A stretch of DNA of 64,000 bases from Bolinopsis microptera. Its lineage: Eukaryota; Ctenophora; Tentaculata; Lobata; Bolinopsidae. The notes under the pieces were generated by a model. The model made no database searches and was not told where the DNA came from. It worked only from the letters and a program-made list of their open reading frames with translations. Position numbers and translations under genes: made by a program. The stretch spans positions 1,278,312 to 1,342,311 of the forward strand of contig NC_087084.1 in the NCBI RefSeq assembly GCF_026151205.1, in the 5' to 3' direction. Shown in pieces: positions 36,001-46,103 of this stretch. Each line of letters opens with the position of its first letter. Within the stretch, counting starts at the first letter, position 1.

Positions 36001-39000
36001 ACAGCTGACGCAGCTACTGACTGTACTTGGATCCTCTTCTCCCGAACAGCTGCTCACCACTTTAATCTTTCTCACCACGTACACCTTCGCTATCAGGTCA
36101 GTTGGAGCAGTCGTTAAATTTGAGGATTTTTCTAACCTATTACCAAAAATCTGACGATAATTTTGCTGACCTATCTGATATTATTGCCTTGCAATGACGT
36201 CATTCTTACGCTTACTGAATGTGATCATCTTTCAGAGGAGGTACAGAGTTGAGTTACATGACTCCAGAGAACTTCACCTTCAAGTTGACAGATAAGGAGG
36301 TGGAAACCACATACATTGAAAACGCTGCTAAAAACAGACAACCAGGCATGAAGAACATCAACCATCAAAGAAGAACAGTATCTCACGTGTCCAAACTCTC
36401 TGACAGAACCAGTTTCTACCACTACTACAACCTATACCTGGATCGCTGTTGTCCAAGCATGAGAGGATCACAAATCAAGTTATTCCAGCACCCCCTCAAG
36501 TTAGCTGCTGCTGACGCGGAGAGACACACGATTTGGTAAGTTTATTACCAACTCATTTCCAACTCATTTCATCTTCGAATCACTTTCCTTTTCATTCTTA
36601 CTACTTTGTATTCTACACTCTGACTCAGTACCAAAAACTAAATATTGGATACATGCAACGATTTTAAATAGTTAGCCTTCCTGACTACTGATTTTAATTT
36701 ACTTTTTATACTTGCAGGTACGGAAAAAAACGAGCTCTGGGACGGAATTACTTCAACCTGCTTATCAAAAAGTACTACGAGAAGGCAAGCCTAGGAAAAC
36801 ACGGAGAAAAGCTTTCCCTCAGATCGTTGAGAGCTACAGTCACCACTCAGCTGAACGAGCAGGGAGTGGACGACAATGTGATAATGGCTAGAACTGGACA
36901 CAAAAGTCAGGCTGGTCTCGACAGGTACAAGCGACCTGGTCTCACCAAAAATGTGGCTAGAGTGTCGCAGATTCTCACTTTGGACAGCCCTAGAGACTAT
37001 CGAGAGAGAATGTTAACCATTGCCCTCATCTTAATCGTTATTCTGGTTACCTTTATACTGACCCGTATGTTAAACTGAACTGCCGAACTGTTTAAAATGT
37101 TTTACTTGATCCCCGTTATACTAGCTGGTAGAAATGATTGTTTTTAAACTGCTGAAAGGTTCATGATCAATACTTCAATAGAATTGTTTTGTGATTTCAC
37201 CTGACCTTTATATGAATTGCTTAACCTTGTGAAATTAAAATGTTTCATTTATTCTCCTTATTCCTGAGACAGGAATTCAAAAATGTAATACTCAACTGCA
37301 AAATGTAAAATTTGTCTCTGGCAACGGCTATAAAACTACGCCTGTGGTTTATAAAACTTAGTAAATGATCATCTAATTAGTGGCATTACAACTACACTTG
37401 AGAAGCGCCCGCTCATGGATATACACGATATCATTCCTCGCCATGAGGGCGGAACTATCGTATAGCACTCGGGCCCGTTGGGCCCTCCGTGCTATACGAA
37501 AATATCTCCTCCTCGGGCTGGCGCCCTCGTGGAGATATAAAATATTGCCCGCGCACGCGCGTGCAATATTTAGAACCGCCCTCAAGGCTGCGGTGATATC
37601 TATATGTATTTGAGAAATCATTTTTTTGTTAAATTCTTAAAAGTATATATACTTTTAAGTATATATACTTTTAAGTATAATATATACTTTCGTTAATTAT
37701 ATATATTTAAAGAAATGAAGCTTACTGCTTGCCGCTTCTGTGTAAAAACAGCGCCAGGCCCCAACTGTATACACGTCCACAACGAGGCTGATTTTGGAGT
37801 ACTTTGGGGTATCAATAATATTCCTGTGAGTAAGATATTTTATAGTTTCTAAACTAATGTTGTCCAAATGAATTCATAAAAAATCGAATAGGCCTGTAAG
37901 ATAAATAATTTCTACGTGTATCTTAGTACCACCTGCACAGAGCGGATTACGTTAGACGTACCTGCAAGTTTCAGTCAAACACAGAGAGTCATTGTGCTTC
38001 CACCAAAAGTGTCCTTCAGCAATCGAAGAAAAGAAATGAGTAGACTTCAACTCGATAGTTGCTCCTTTGAAAGCTCTTATCACATCCTCCGGTGTCAGCG
38101 ACAAATCTGTTATATTATATTATTTGTATTAGCGAGTACAACTATACTGGACATCTTACTTCATTTATATAGTCTGCATTTACCTAGTTGGTTTTATTAG
38201 GCACGGTTACAATTTCTAGCTTTTATAAAACAAATTCATTCCTCTTCCAAAATAGTAGCAGTCTAATCATTTGTTATTGAAATATTCTATGCACTGTTAG
38301 AACATAAATCAACAAATGAAACTGTATTTAGCCGCTTTATTTCGATCATTCGATTATATTGAATAATTCAAAATATATATATATATATTATTTTTTATAT
38401 TGATTTGTTGGCTGGTCCTGAAATTATTTAAAAAACGTTTAGTATGATAAGTTAGATTACCATTCACTTCAACTTTGGAGATGAAACGATAATCTTGACC
38501 AAGCGCGAAGACTATACAGGTGTACGAAGCATCTTCACTTAGAAGATCTAACCGCAAACTTGTGGATGTCGTGCTATTTTGTACAGTTTCGTTTCTAGTC
38601 TCTGCAAGAATAATCATGTTTACAATATAATAGTAATACCAATATTAATACTAGAGGGCACCAAACAGTTAATAGGTTTTATCAAGTAACACAAAAACGT
38701 GGAATATAACCTTCAAATATGGTATTTTGGTGTGACCAAGCAACTGTCAATGTGTCAGTAGGAAAGATCACAGTGCACTTCAATACTGCTGGGTCTCCTG
38801 TTCTAACAAAATCATCGGTTGTGCTGAAATCAGAATAGAAATGTTTGGTAATTTTTTTTAAATGAGAGAACTATATGGTTCAAAATCAGCTTCTTTTAGT
38901 CTGCAAATTGTAGCCTAAGGTGCAATATCGTATAAGCTTCCTGTACTACGCCACTTAATCAGTAACCTACCGAACTGTGAAGGTTTTGAGAAGCACCAAG

Positions 39001-41312
39001 GTATCATCATATTGATCTGTTTCTCCTACTGTAATCCTACATGTGAATAGTTGATCACCTAACAAAGTCACATTAGCTGAAAGGGTTATACTCGACTCCT
39101 TCATCCCACCCTTTAGTGCTCCGTCACTGATTAATTTGAGGAGTAAATAATCCAACAGAATCTACATTTTTGCAACAAATAATAAAGTATCAATGGATCT
39201 ATGATATGTAAAATGTTAAATGTTTTATCGAATGGTTCAGTAAACAGTCTGCTAGAATGATATAAAAGAAGACCTGACAGTGATATCAGAACTATCTGAA
39301 TGACGAGAGAATAATGTTCCTCCAGAGTCCACCCAATGAATATGTACAGAGTTAGCAGCTACTCCGTTTATTGAACAAGTCAGCGTTGTCGCAGTGCCTG
39401 CTGGCACATCATAGCTGTTCACGCTTACCTCTGAAATTTATACATCAAACATAAGTAAGTAAGTAGAATGTACAGTTATTTTTAAATTTCTACAATAACC
39501 CGTGCATGATGTCATTTATCTGATATGAATTTTAGTTTGGCTGTAAGATATATTACAAGATGACTGTTACAGTGTTTAAATAACATACCATACACGTTTA
39601 GATTGACGGTGGTATCAGAGAAGTTGGAATCAGGTAAAGATCCGGAAGTGACTCTGCAAGTGTAGGCAGTATCTTCGTTGACAAGAGTTCCGTCTATGGC
39701 AAGAGTTGATGTCTGTGTCCCGTCGGAGTGACTTCCTTTGGTAGGGACGAGCTTATCGCCTGAAACTGGCCCTGTGCTTGTTCGCCAGGTAACTGCTGCT
39801 GTTTCTGTTATGCCAGTGATGATACAGGAAATCGTTGCGTAAGAGCCTTTCTTCACTTCTGTGTTAACTGACTCAACGTCTGAAGTGAGTTTTTGTACAT
39901 TTATAAACTCTACAATTTATAACTGACGGATCATCAAAACAATTTCTTTAACTGATTTGAATGAGAATATGGAGATTGGAGGTGGAATAAAATTTTGTCC
40001 ACGACCACAACTCAAAAAGTACATTGCAAGATTACTGTTAGCGTTTAAGAAATATACCATAAACGTTTAGATTGACAGTGGTATCAGAGAAGTTGGAATC
40101 GGGCAAAGATCCGGAAGTGACTCTGCAAGTGTAGGCAGTATCGTCGTTCACTAAAGTTCCGTCTACGGCAAGAGTTGATGTCTGTGTCCCATCAGAGTTA
40201 CTTCCTTGGGTAGGGATGATTTTATCCCCTGAAACTGGCCCTGTACTTGTTCGCCAGGTCACTGTTGCTGTTTCTGTTATGCTAGTGATGATACACGAAA
40301 TCGTTGCGTAAGAGCCTTTCTTCATTTCTGTGCTAACTGACTCAACGTCTGAAATGAGGTAATCCGTAATCGGAATCTTTTAATTAAAGGTTGCTCTAGT
40401 GCTAAAAATGGAAAATATTTGGACTTGTTTAGTGATAAGGGAACGATTTTCAGTCATTATTAAAGTGTTAATCAAATTGCTTTTATCTCAATATTATATG
40501 GTGTCTTGCATGGTATCAAGTGATCGATGTACAGGATGCACGCGCGTTTATCTAAAGTTCTTGCGATTTTTATCTACCAAGAAATTAGATGGTGTTAAAA
40601 TGAAATAGAAATTAATTGCAACAGTCAACTCACCTGGCTGACATACAGAATCATCTTTTCTCACGTTACCAGTTCTGGGTTGACTGAGAATACTTTCCCA
40701 GGTGATGAACCGGACATTATCGAACTTCTTTTCCACTTCAGAACATCTACCACCCTGATACAGCTCTGTTACTTCTTTCCCGCTTAGTTCCTTTCCAAAT
40801 ATATTCAATTTCATCAGCTGTCCTCCGAATACGTATGAGCTTCTTGGGTCGCCACTGTAGTGTCCCAGGAGAATGAAGCCCCCCTCTTCTAATGGAGTAG
40901 TATTTTCAATTGTCTTTGACCCAACCAGAGCTCCGTTGTAGTAAACCTTTATTGTTGCAGAGCTTGTGGACCAGCTCTGACATTGGTGGGTCCAAATGTT
41001 AAGCGGCACCGAAAAAAACACGCTGCGAAAGTCGTTGTGAATGAAGTTCCACCCTCCAGTGTCAGAGATGAGGATTTCGGTGCTATGAGTACTTGTTGCG
41101 TAGTTTATCCAGGCTCTATAAATCCCAGTTTGCTGTTTCTTAACCCATGAGCATACAGTCAGAGCGTATTTAACATTGCTCATATCAGGGTAGAATTTAA
41201 CGTAATCACCCAATGTGGTGCCGAATTGGAGTGATTGAGCTGCTACAGTGGGCTGGGCCATTTGTAGGTAGTGGAATCCGAATAGTAGGATTGGTAAAGG
41301 GTGCCGGAACAT
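30074..41312 (-). CDS. Gene A: secreted pentraxin-like plus Ig-repeat protein
   Basis: Exons in order: 41312-40634, 40348-40058, 39879-39589, 39430-39274, 39126-38971, 38823-38711, 38601-38461, 38106-37962, 37823-37726, 34203-34050, 33851-33670, 33077-32923, 32826-32811 (16-bp micro-exon), 32652-32604, 32412 to about 32290, 32051-31938, 31599-31468, 31241-31065, 30815-30698, 30449-30374, 30250-30074. Phases agree at every junction except the unresolved end of the 32412 exon. About 1,170 residues. Exon 1 holds the signal peptide and a LamG/pentraxin fold with H-x-C-x-S-W (HQCQSW, residues 109-114) and the partner Cys54, the pentraxin signature; the usual calcium residues are only partly kept (LGHYSGD). 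Two whole-exon Ig domains follow, then Ig domains split over exon pairs. No membrane segment is seen, so it is probably secreted. A recombinase gene lies antisense in the 37726/34203 intron. Start chosen at MFRHPLPILL, shared with gene B. Confidence 0.82.
33163..33563 (-). mobile_element. tRNA-derived SINE, copy in gene A intron
   Basis: Read on the minus strand it begins GTGGCGCAGTTCGTTAGTC (A box TGGCGCAGTTCG) and about 55 bp later has GGTTCGATTCC, an exact RNA polymerase III B box, followed by a tRNA-unrelated body. The CTGC(CTGC)n between the boxes is a small expansion. The same SINE is at the matching place in copy B, so it was there before the duplication. Confidence 0.85.
34951..37078 (+). 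CDS. Crypton-type tyrosine recombinase-like protein, four exons
   Basis: Exons 34951-35623, 35826-36096, 36236-36535 and 36718-37078 join in matching phases (1, 2, 2) to give 534 residues. The N-terminal 130 residues are Ser/Pro/Thr-rich; a helical region follows (ELEMEKIVSRFL to WEELPLSRM), as in the core-binding part of tyrosine recombinases. The catalytic part has the first Arg in TTYTFAIRGG (split over an intron), R-S-L-R where the family has H-x-x-R, then MARTGHKSQAGLDRYKRPG with the conserved His and Tyr. This resembles Crypton-derived host proteins (the KIAA1958/ZMYM/QRICH1 C-terminal type). Unusually, the C-terminus is a hydrophobic segment (LTIALILIVILVTFIL), like a tail anchor. ATG 34951 preferred to 34915 because MSDCDPDYVPTPSQ looks like a natural start. 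The second codon choice does not affect the domain. Antisense within gene A's intron; absent from copy B. Confidence 0.75.
37405..37612. other. Cloverleaf-like set of nested inverted repeats
   Basis: An imperfect outer stem (GATATCATTCCTCGCCATGA with its inverted partner near 37572-37600) encloses three hairpins: 37458-37499 (11-bp perfect stem TCGTATAGCAC plus inner GGGCCC/GGGCCC), 37502-37538 (ATATCTCC stem) and 37540-37570 (AATATTGC stem with CGCG-rich loop). It is G/C-rich in an A/T-rich setting. It may be a fold-back mobile element; no coding role is seen. It lies in gene A's intron and is missing from copy B. Confidence 0.6.
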
Positions 41313-43379
41313 GATTAATTTTAAATTTGGTTGTTTTGCGGGTATCAAACTGCACGAGTTGCATCACATCGTAACCTTGTTTAATGAGGTTCTCAACATA
41401 TAGTTCTGGTAAAAATGAAAGTGATAAGTTGCATAAACAAATATATTTAATTGTAAATTATCATTAAATATTTGTGTAAAGGCACGCCCAAATGTAAAAA
41501 ACCTTTTTAACAGTTTAAATCTCCTCTTGATATCCAGATGAAACCGGATTCGGCTCGATTATTGACGGTTATTATCACGGAATATTAGCAACCGGATATA
41601 AAATGTAAAGAATTTATGTATTATTAATATTATTATGATTGGGATATCACGGACAGTGGACTCAAACAATGAATGTAATTTTTTAAAGGGACCGGTTAAG
41701 ATATATGAAATATTACAATGGTTAGGACAGCAGGCTAATCCTTCGTAATACGGACCACTCTCTTTCGAATGAGACGTCTGTTTTGCTCATGCTTCGCGCG
41801 ACGACAGTCATGTGATAATTAATTACATCCAAAGTAACCAGTATGTTTAGTGGTTAACGACAGTTACACAAATAAGTTACATTTTATTTGAATTCAGGAA
41901 TATAGCGTATCGGTTGTTGAAACAGAATAGTTAATGTAATTGTTATTTTAGTGAAAGTTGAAAGCCTAATGACTTAACCTGTGCTTAAGATTAGCTACGT
42001 TAAAAAACAAATTCCATTATGATATCAGCTGAGAAAAAGCCAACGAATCGTTGAAAACAGATTTTATTTTGCATTTATATTCTGGAAGCAAATAGGATTA
42101 CACCATGCGGAGTGCTGTCTTATATCAAATCAAGGGCTTGATGGTGCTGATTCGAGTAAACCTCAAAATTTTGAATGTTAGAAATAACAAATAATAATTA
42201 GGATGAGACAAAATAACAGTCAATAAAGTTGGTACACGATATAACAATCATAAGACATGACGCAATATTTACATAAAACAAATCATTGCGCAAAATTTGA
42301 AGTGACCTACAAGTACAACAACCTGATAAAGTTGCTTAGAAATATAGCGTCCATTGAAGCATTACCGTTATTATGCTACGGAAACACAGGTCCGTCTAAA
42401 AAACTCCAGGGAAGACAAAGATGAGACAGTAATATATAAATTTAAGATCTTCAACCTGTAGAAATTTATTGAAAAACAAAGCTGTGGATGTCAGGCTACG
42501 AAACATGTCAAATTACAGTTTAGAAGTTTTTCTATGAGGCTTTGCAGAAAAAAATATGTTCTACTGAAAAACTGTACTGATATTGAAATAAATAACTAAT
42601 TGCTAACGCTATTTTTCAGGATTTAGAGGACATATAAGTGTTCGTGATGTCACTATAAGCTACTATTGTATTAACATGGGCTTATAGTATTGTATATTGA
42701 TATATAGCATCTCAGCATGCTAGCTCGTTATCCCAGTCAAATGATCATCGAAGCGAAGGGTCCTAGACAAGATCCACTCAATCATATCAAATCCAAACAC
42801 GCCATCTGCGGCATCTTATCCTCTTCACACTGTCATCCCTGGAGCAAACGTCCTCAAACTCATCACTCATCAACAACAACAGTGAAATCATTGGGTTGAT
42901 CACGGTCGAAAGTCAAGTCCATCTCACGAGAGTCGTTGCTAGATTTGCTACTACGTGTATTAACAACCGCAAGAAATTTGTCGACTCTCTGGCCAGTAGG
43001 TACATGAACATTGAACATCACTGTACCAGCGCTATCTCGTACCAATTCATTGTGTTTTTACTTTCACTAACACTGTAGCAATAACAATGTTATGTGTTAT
43101 TGAATAACACATAAGTTTCTTCGCGTCTTTTTTTCGCAACAACGAGCGCAAAGTTGCCTGCGCTTAAGCATTAAAAAGGGGATTGTAAACAAAATATTTA
43201 TTTTCAAAAGTTTCGTTTTAGTGAATTATATAAATTGTATTAATATTATAAATTTAAATCTTATGATATTGTTATTATGTTAACAGATAAGCTGTTGTAA
43301 CTTAAGATTTTAAATGTTTATTCCTTGTATTTCCTGTATTCCTTGTGATCCGATAGCGTGCACTGGTGCTACTTTCATA
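41313..43379. other. Spacer between the two duplicate copies
   Basis: The first 165 bp are the upstream flank of gene A, shared with gene B. The rest is A/T-rich with no recognised repeat. One short open frame lies at 42863-43057 (see its own entry). Confidence 0.5.
42863..43057 (-). CDS. Unrecognised short frame (hypothetical)
   Basis: A minus-strand frame of about 63 codons (VRDSAGTVMFNVHVPTGQRV at its start, VVVDE at its end, then TGA) has a balanced composition unlike the surrounding A/T-rich sequence. There is no upstream exon I can join to it and no family I recognise. It could be a terminal exon, a transposon scrap or chance. Confidence 0.2.
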   Translation of the reverse strand, partial: KHNELVRDSAGTVMFNVHVPTGQRVDKFLAVVNTRSSKSSNDSREMDLTFDRDQPNDFTVVVDE

Positions 43380-43940
43380 TACCTGTTGCTGCATGGGATC
43401 ACAAATATACACGAAAATAACAACTAAAAAATCGGTCATTAATAGAAATACAACATGAGCAGTTGAGGTTCTGATGGGACGCTTTTTAAAGCTTCCCATC
43501 AGGATCAAATCGCTACTCGCGACGTAATATTATATCGTACTAACTCGAACAGTAAAACACTTGACGGCTTCAAACTATCATTTGCTCCCCATAATGTGAT
43601 GAGTTTGGTACTGCAAATTGTCAAAATCACTAACTTCCTCAAACCGGGTATTGCGATTTCACGCAGGCTCAACTTGCCATAGAAAGTTGTCCACATCGAT
43701 TGGCGATGGAACAGTTTTTTGGGGGTACGTAGGGAAAATTGATCTACATGGTGTAACCGCGGCGAAATGTTTGTTTTCTCCTGTGATTTGTAAAGTGGTG
43801 ATCCAATGGAGGAAAAAGTAGCGTAACGTTGCATGTTGGCGCCCCCCCCCCCAAATAATCCCCCCTCTATTGGCGCCCGCTCCCTAAAATTAAACAAATT
43901 AGGTCATTTTAGAGGATACGCCAGTTTCTCTGTGATCTAA
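43380..43940. repeat. Third copy of the inverted-repeat arm, at the start of copy B
   Basis: 43505-43935 matches 28876-29310 in the same orientation and the left arm 25935-26388 inverted. The part 43380-43505 matches 27275-27415 inverted (CACGAAAATAACAACTAAAA region, GAGCAGTTGAGGTT). It therefore retains flank lost from the right arm of copy A. Copy B of the segmental duplication begins in this repeat. Confidence 0.8.
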
Positions 43941-44946
43941 TACATTTTTTAAATGTGTGACGAGAATGGTACCATCTAACAAGAAAGTCGTATGAAACTT
44001 ATATTTTATCAACTGGACATTCAAATTTGGTCAAACACAGCAGCATATCTTTGCCCAGAGGATGAACCAAGTATTTTAACCATTGAGGGTTTACAAAGTC
44101 TCATAGTGTGACATTAAAAATGAACATGTCCATAAAATAAATATTTCAATTATGTGTCATGGTACAAATAAAAGCATCATATAATGAAAAAAAAATTGGA
44201 TGTGTAATAATTTTAAAAGACTACATAGTACATAGTTGACAACATCGGAATGAATATTTTCGAACGTCATTTAAAAAATAAAATATAACAGGTTTGAGCA
44301 TCATGATAATTGATAGTACTATATACTACTCAAAAAATGATTGCAGTCAATAATATCGATTAAGCATAACATTTTCTATCATTATCATCAATCATGTCTT
44401 CATTTCAATAAAATAAGACGAATCAAAATTCGATCCAAAATTCGATCAATAAGTAATCGTAGATGGATTATTTAAAAAAAACCTATTCGCTATTAATTGA
44501 ATTTCACGGTTATCATTTTGATGAAAAATTAAATAACAAACAGCATTTGTACCCTGTTCATAGTCATGTAAACTTATAAATACTTTAAAGAATGCCACAG
44601 TGGCTCTCCGAGAGATGGCTCTCTAAAAATTAACTTGGTTTATCAAACGTGACAAAAACGGAGAGGAATAGTTAATTTTATTGAGTTGAAAAATTCTGAT
44701 TAAACAGCACACTAAACGATAATGGCTACCACTACAGTTACCCAATCAGTAGGTCAAATGCGGGTTGATTATGTATAATGTAAATATCAAACTATTTGAT
44801 CAAAAAAAAGTACAATTTTGTCTGTAAATAATCACCAAAAAATAACAGCATTAAATAATAATTGCTCACGAAAGTCTATTTTTAAGTGTGAGCCACACAT
44901 ATATATGAATATATGAATGAGTTATGATTTGAAGGTTTCAGCCCCT

Positions 44947-44952
44947 TTTATT
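44947..44952 (-). promoter_or_regulatory. Poly(A) signal overlapping the last stop codon of gene B
   Basis: Same arrangement as in gene A: the TAA stop lies within AATAAA on the minus strand. Confidence 0.5.
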
Positions 44953-45530
44953 GAGGGTAAATTTGTTCGATAACTCTCAAACAAGGACTAAGATCAGTTC
45001 TAGTGTAGTATACTCCGGTAGATGTGTTACACACCACTTCCTTCGCATCCTCGTTCATGAAAACCATCTTTACATCAATGCACGTGACGACATATTTATA
45101 GTCGTCCGATTCAGCAATTTCAACCTGCAAAATGGATTCATTGAGTATAATGGATATGAAAAAGGACTTGTCAAATCGAGAAAATAAAATTCTTATTAGT
45201 TTTAATCTGACTATCTAATATGTAATACCATATATATAGAAACTGACCATTTTCAAATGTGCATTTGGTGGTGTACGGGGTGGCTTGCAGCGTTGTTTTA
45301 TTTTTAGGGTCGTCTTATCAGTACTGAATTCGAATCCAGTGTCCAACTTGATCCTAAGAGGGCATGCAAATTTGGACCATGTGTGTAATCAATTTATCAT
45401 TTCTATATGATCTAGTAAACTTCATTGATTGTAAACTTTATCGGATTCAAAGTCGATGCTTCGACAACAATATATAGCACAATTTACAAAAAATAAAAGT
45501 AATACGATAAGTGGCTGAATTAAGTAATTA

Positions 45531-45849
45531 CAGTGCTGGCACGACCGGTGCATTTATTGTGGGTATACTATGTACCCCCGTTACTATTATACCCCCTTTA
45601 CTATTATAACCCCTTTGGTACACGTTACAAGCCTCTTTCGTGCACGCGAAGCGTGCACTCCGGCCGGAGGCGGCGGCCGAAGGCCGCCGCCTCCGGCAGG
45701 AGTTTTTCAGGCATTAAGACTCATCGGAAGTCGTTCAGCAGATTTATTTTTAGTTCAAAACATTATAATTTGATGTCAAAGATGACAGGAATAAAAAATA
45801 GTTATGTTGAGATTTTTAAGAAATTTGCATAAAATACTCGCCAGCACTG
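45531..45849. mobile_element. Possible hAT-like MITE with two GAA-loop hairpins
   Basis: CAGTGCTGGC at 45531 is matched by its exact complement ending at 45849, a hAT-type terminus. The flanks show no clear 8-bp duplication. Inside are two hairpins, 45640-45658 (GTGCACGC-GAA-GCGTGCAC) and 45663-45697 (16-bp perfect G/C stem with GAA loop). It forms the left end of the sequence present in copy B but not in copy A. Confidence 0.45.
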
Positions 45850-46103
45850 TTATACGAAATTCGGTAAAAAACCCAAAATCGCCATATTCAGGTGCCTTAA
45901 AAACCATGTTAAAATCGAGTTAGAGATCTGAAATTTTTCAGGGCGTCTAGACGTTGACCAAATCGACTGCAAAAAAAGTTTCAGGTTTCAGGAACATCGG
46001 GAAGTGGGTTTTCTAGAACCCCTGTTTTACGACAGATTGTCGTGATATCTATCTATATATATATATACATGCAGAAAAAAGGAGTTTCAATCGCAGAAAG
46101 AAG

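Larger units (their letters stand above)
28876..41480. repeat. Segmental duplication, copy A (gene A)
   Basis: This stretch is collinear with 43500-63605. Both copies share the inverted-repeat arm, all downstream introns and exons, a SINE, the pentraxin-like exon and about 160 bp of promoter-side sequence. Copy A has the recombinase gene that copy B lacks; copy B has extra Ig exons, a Penelope-like element and a LINE. Some parts are nearly identical (about 240 bp around the last exon differ at one base). Confidence 0.92.

Noticed and set aside
37373-37621. Open frames on both strands
   Set aside because: They come from the G/C-rich nested hairpins; no exon borders or family similarity.
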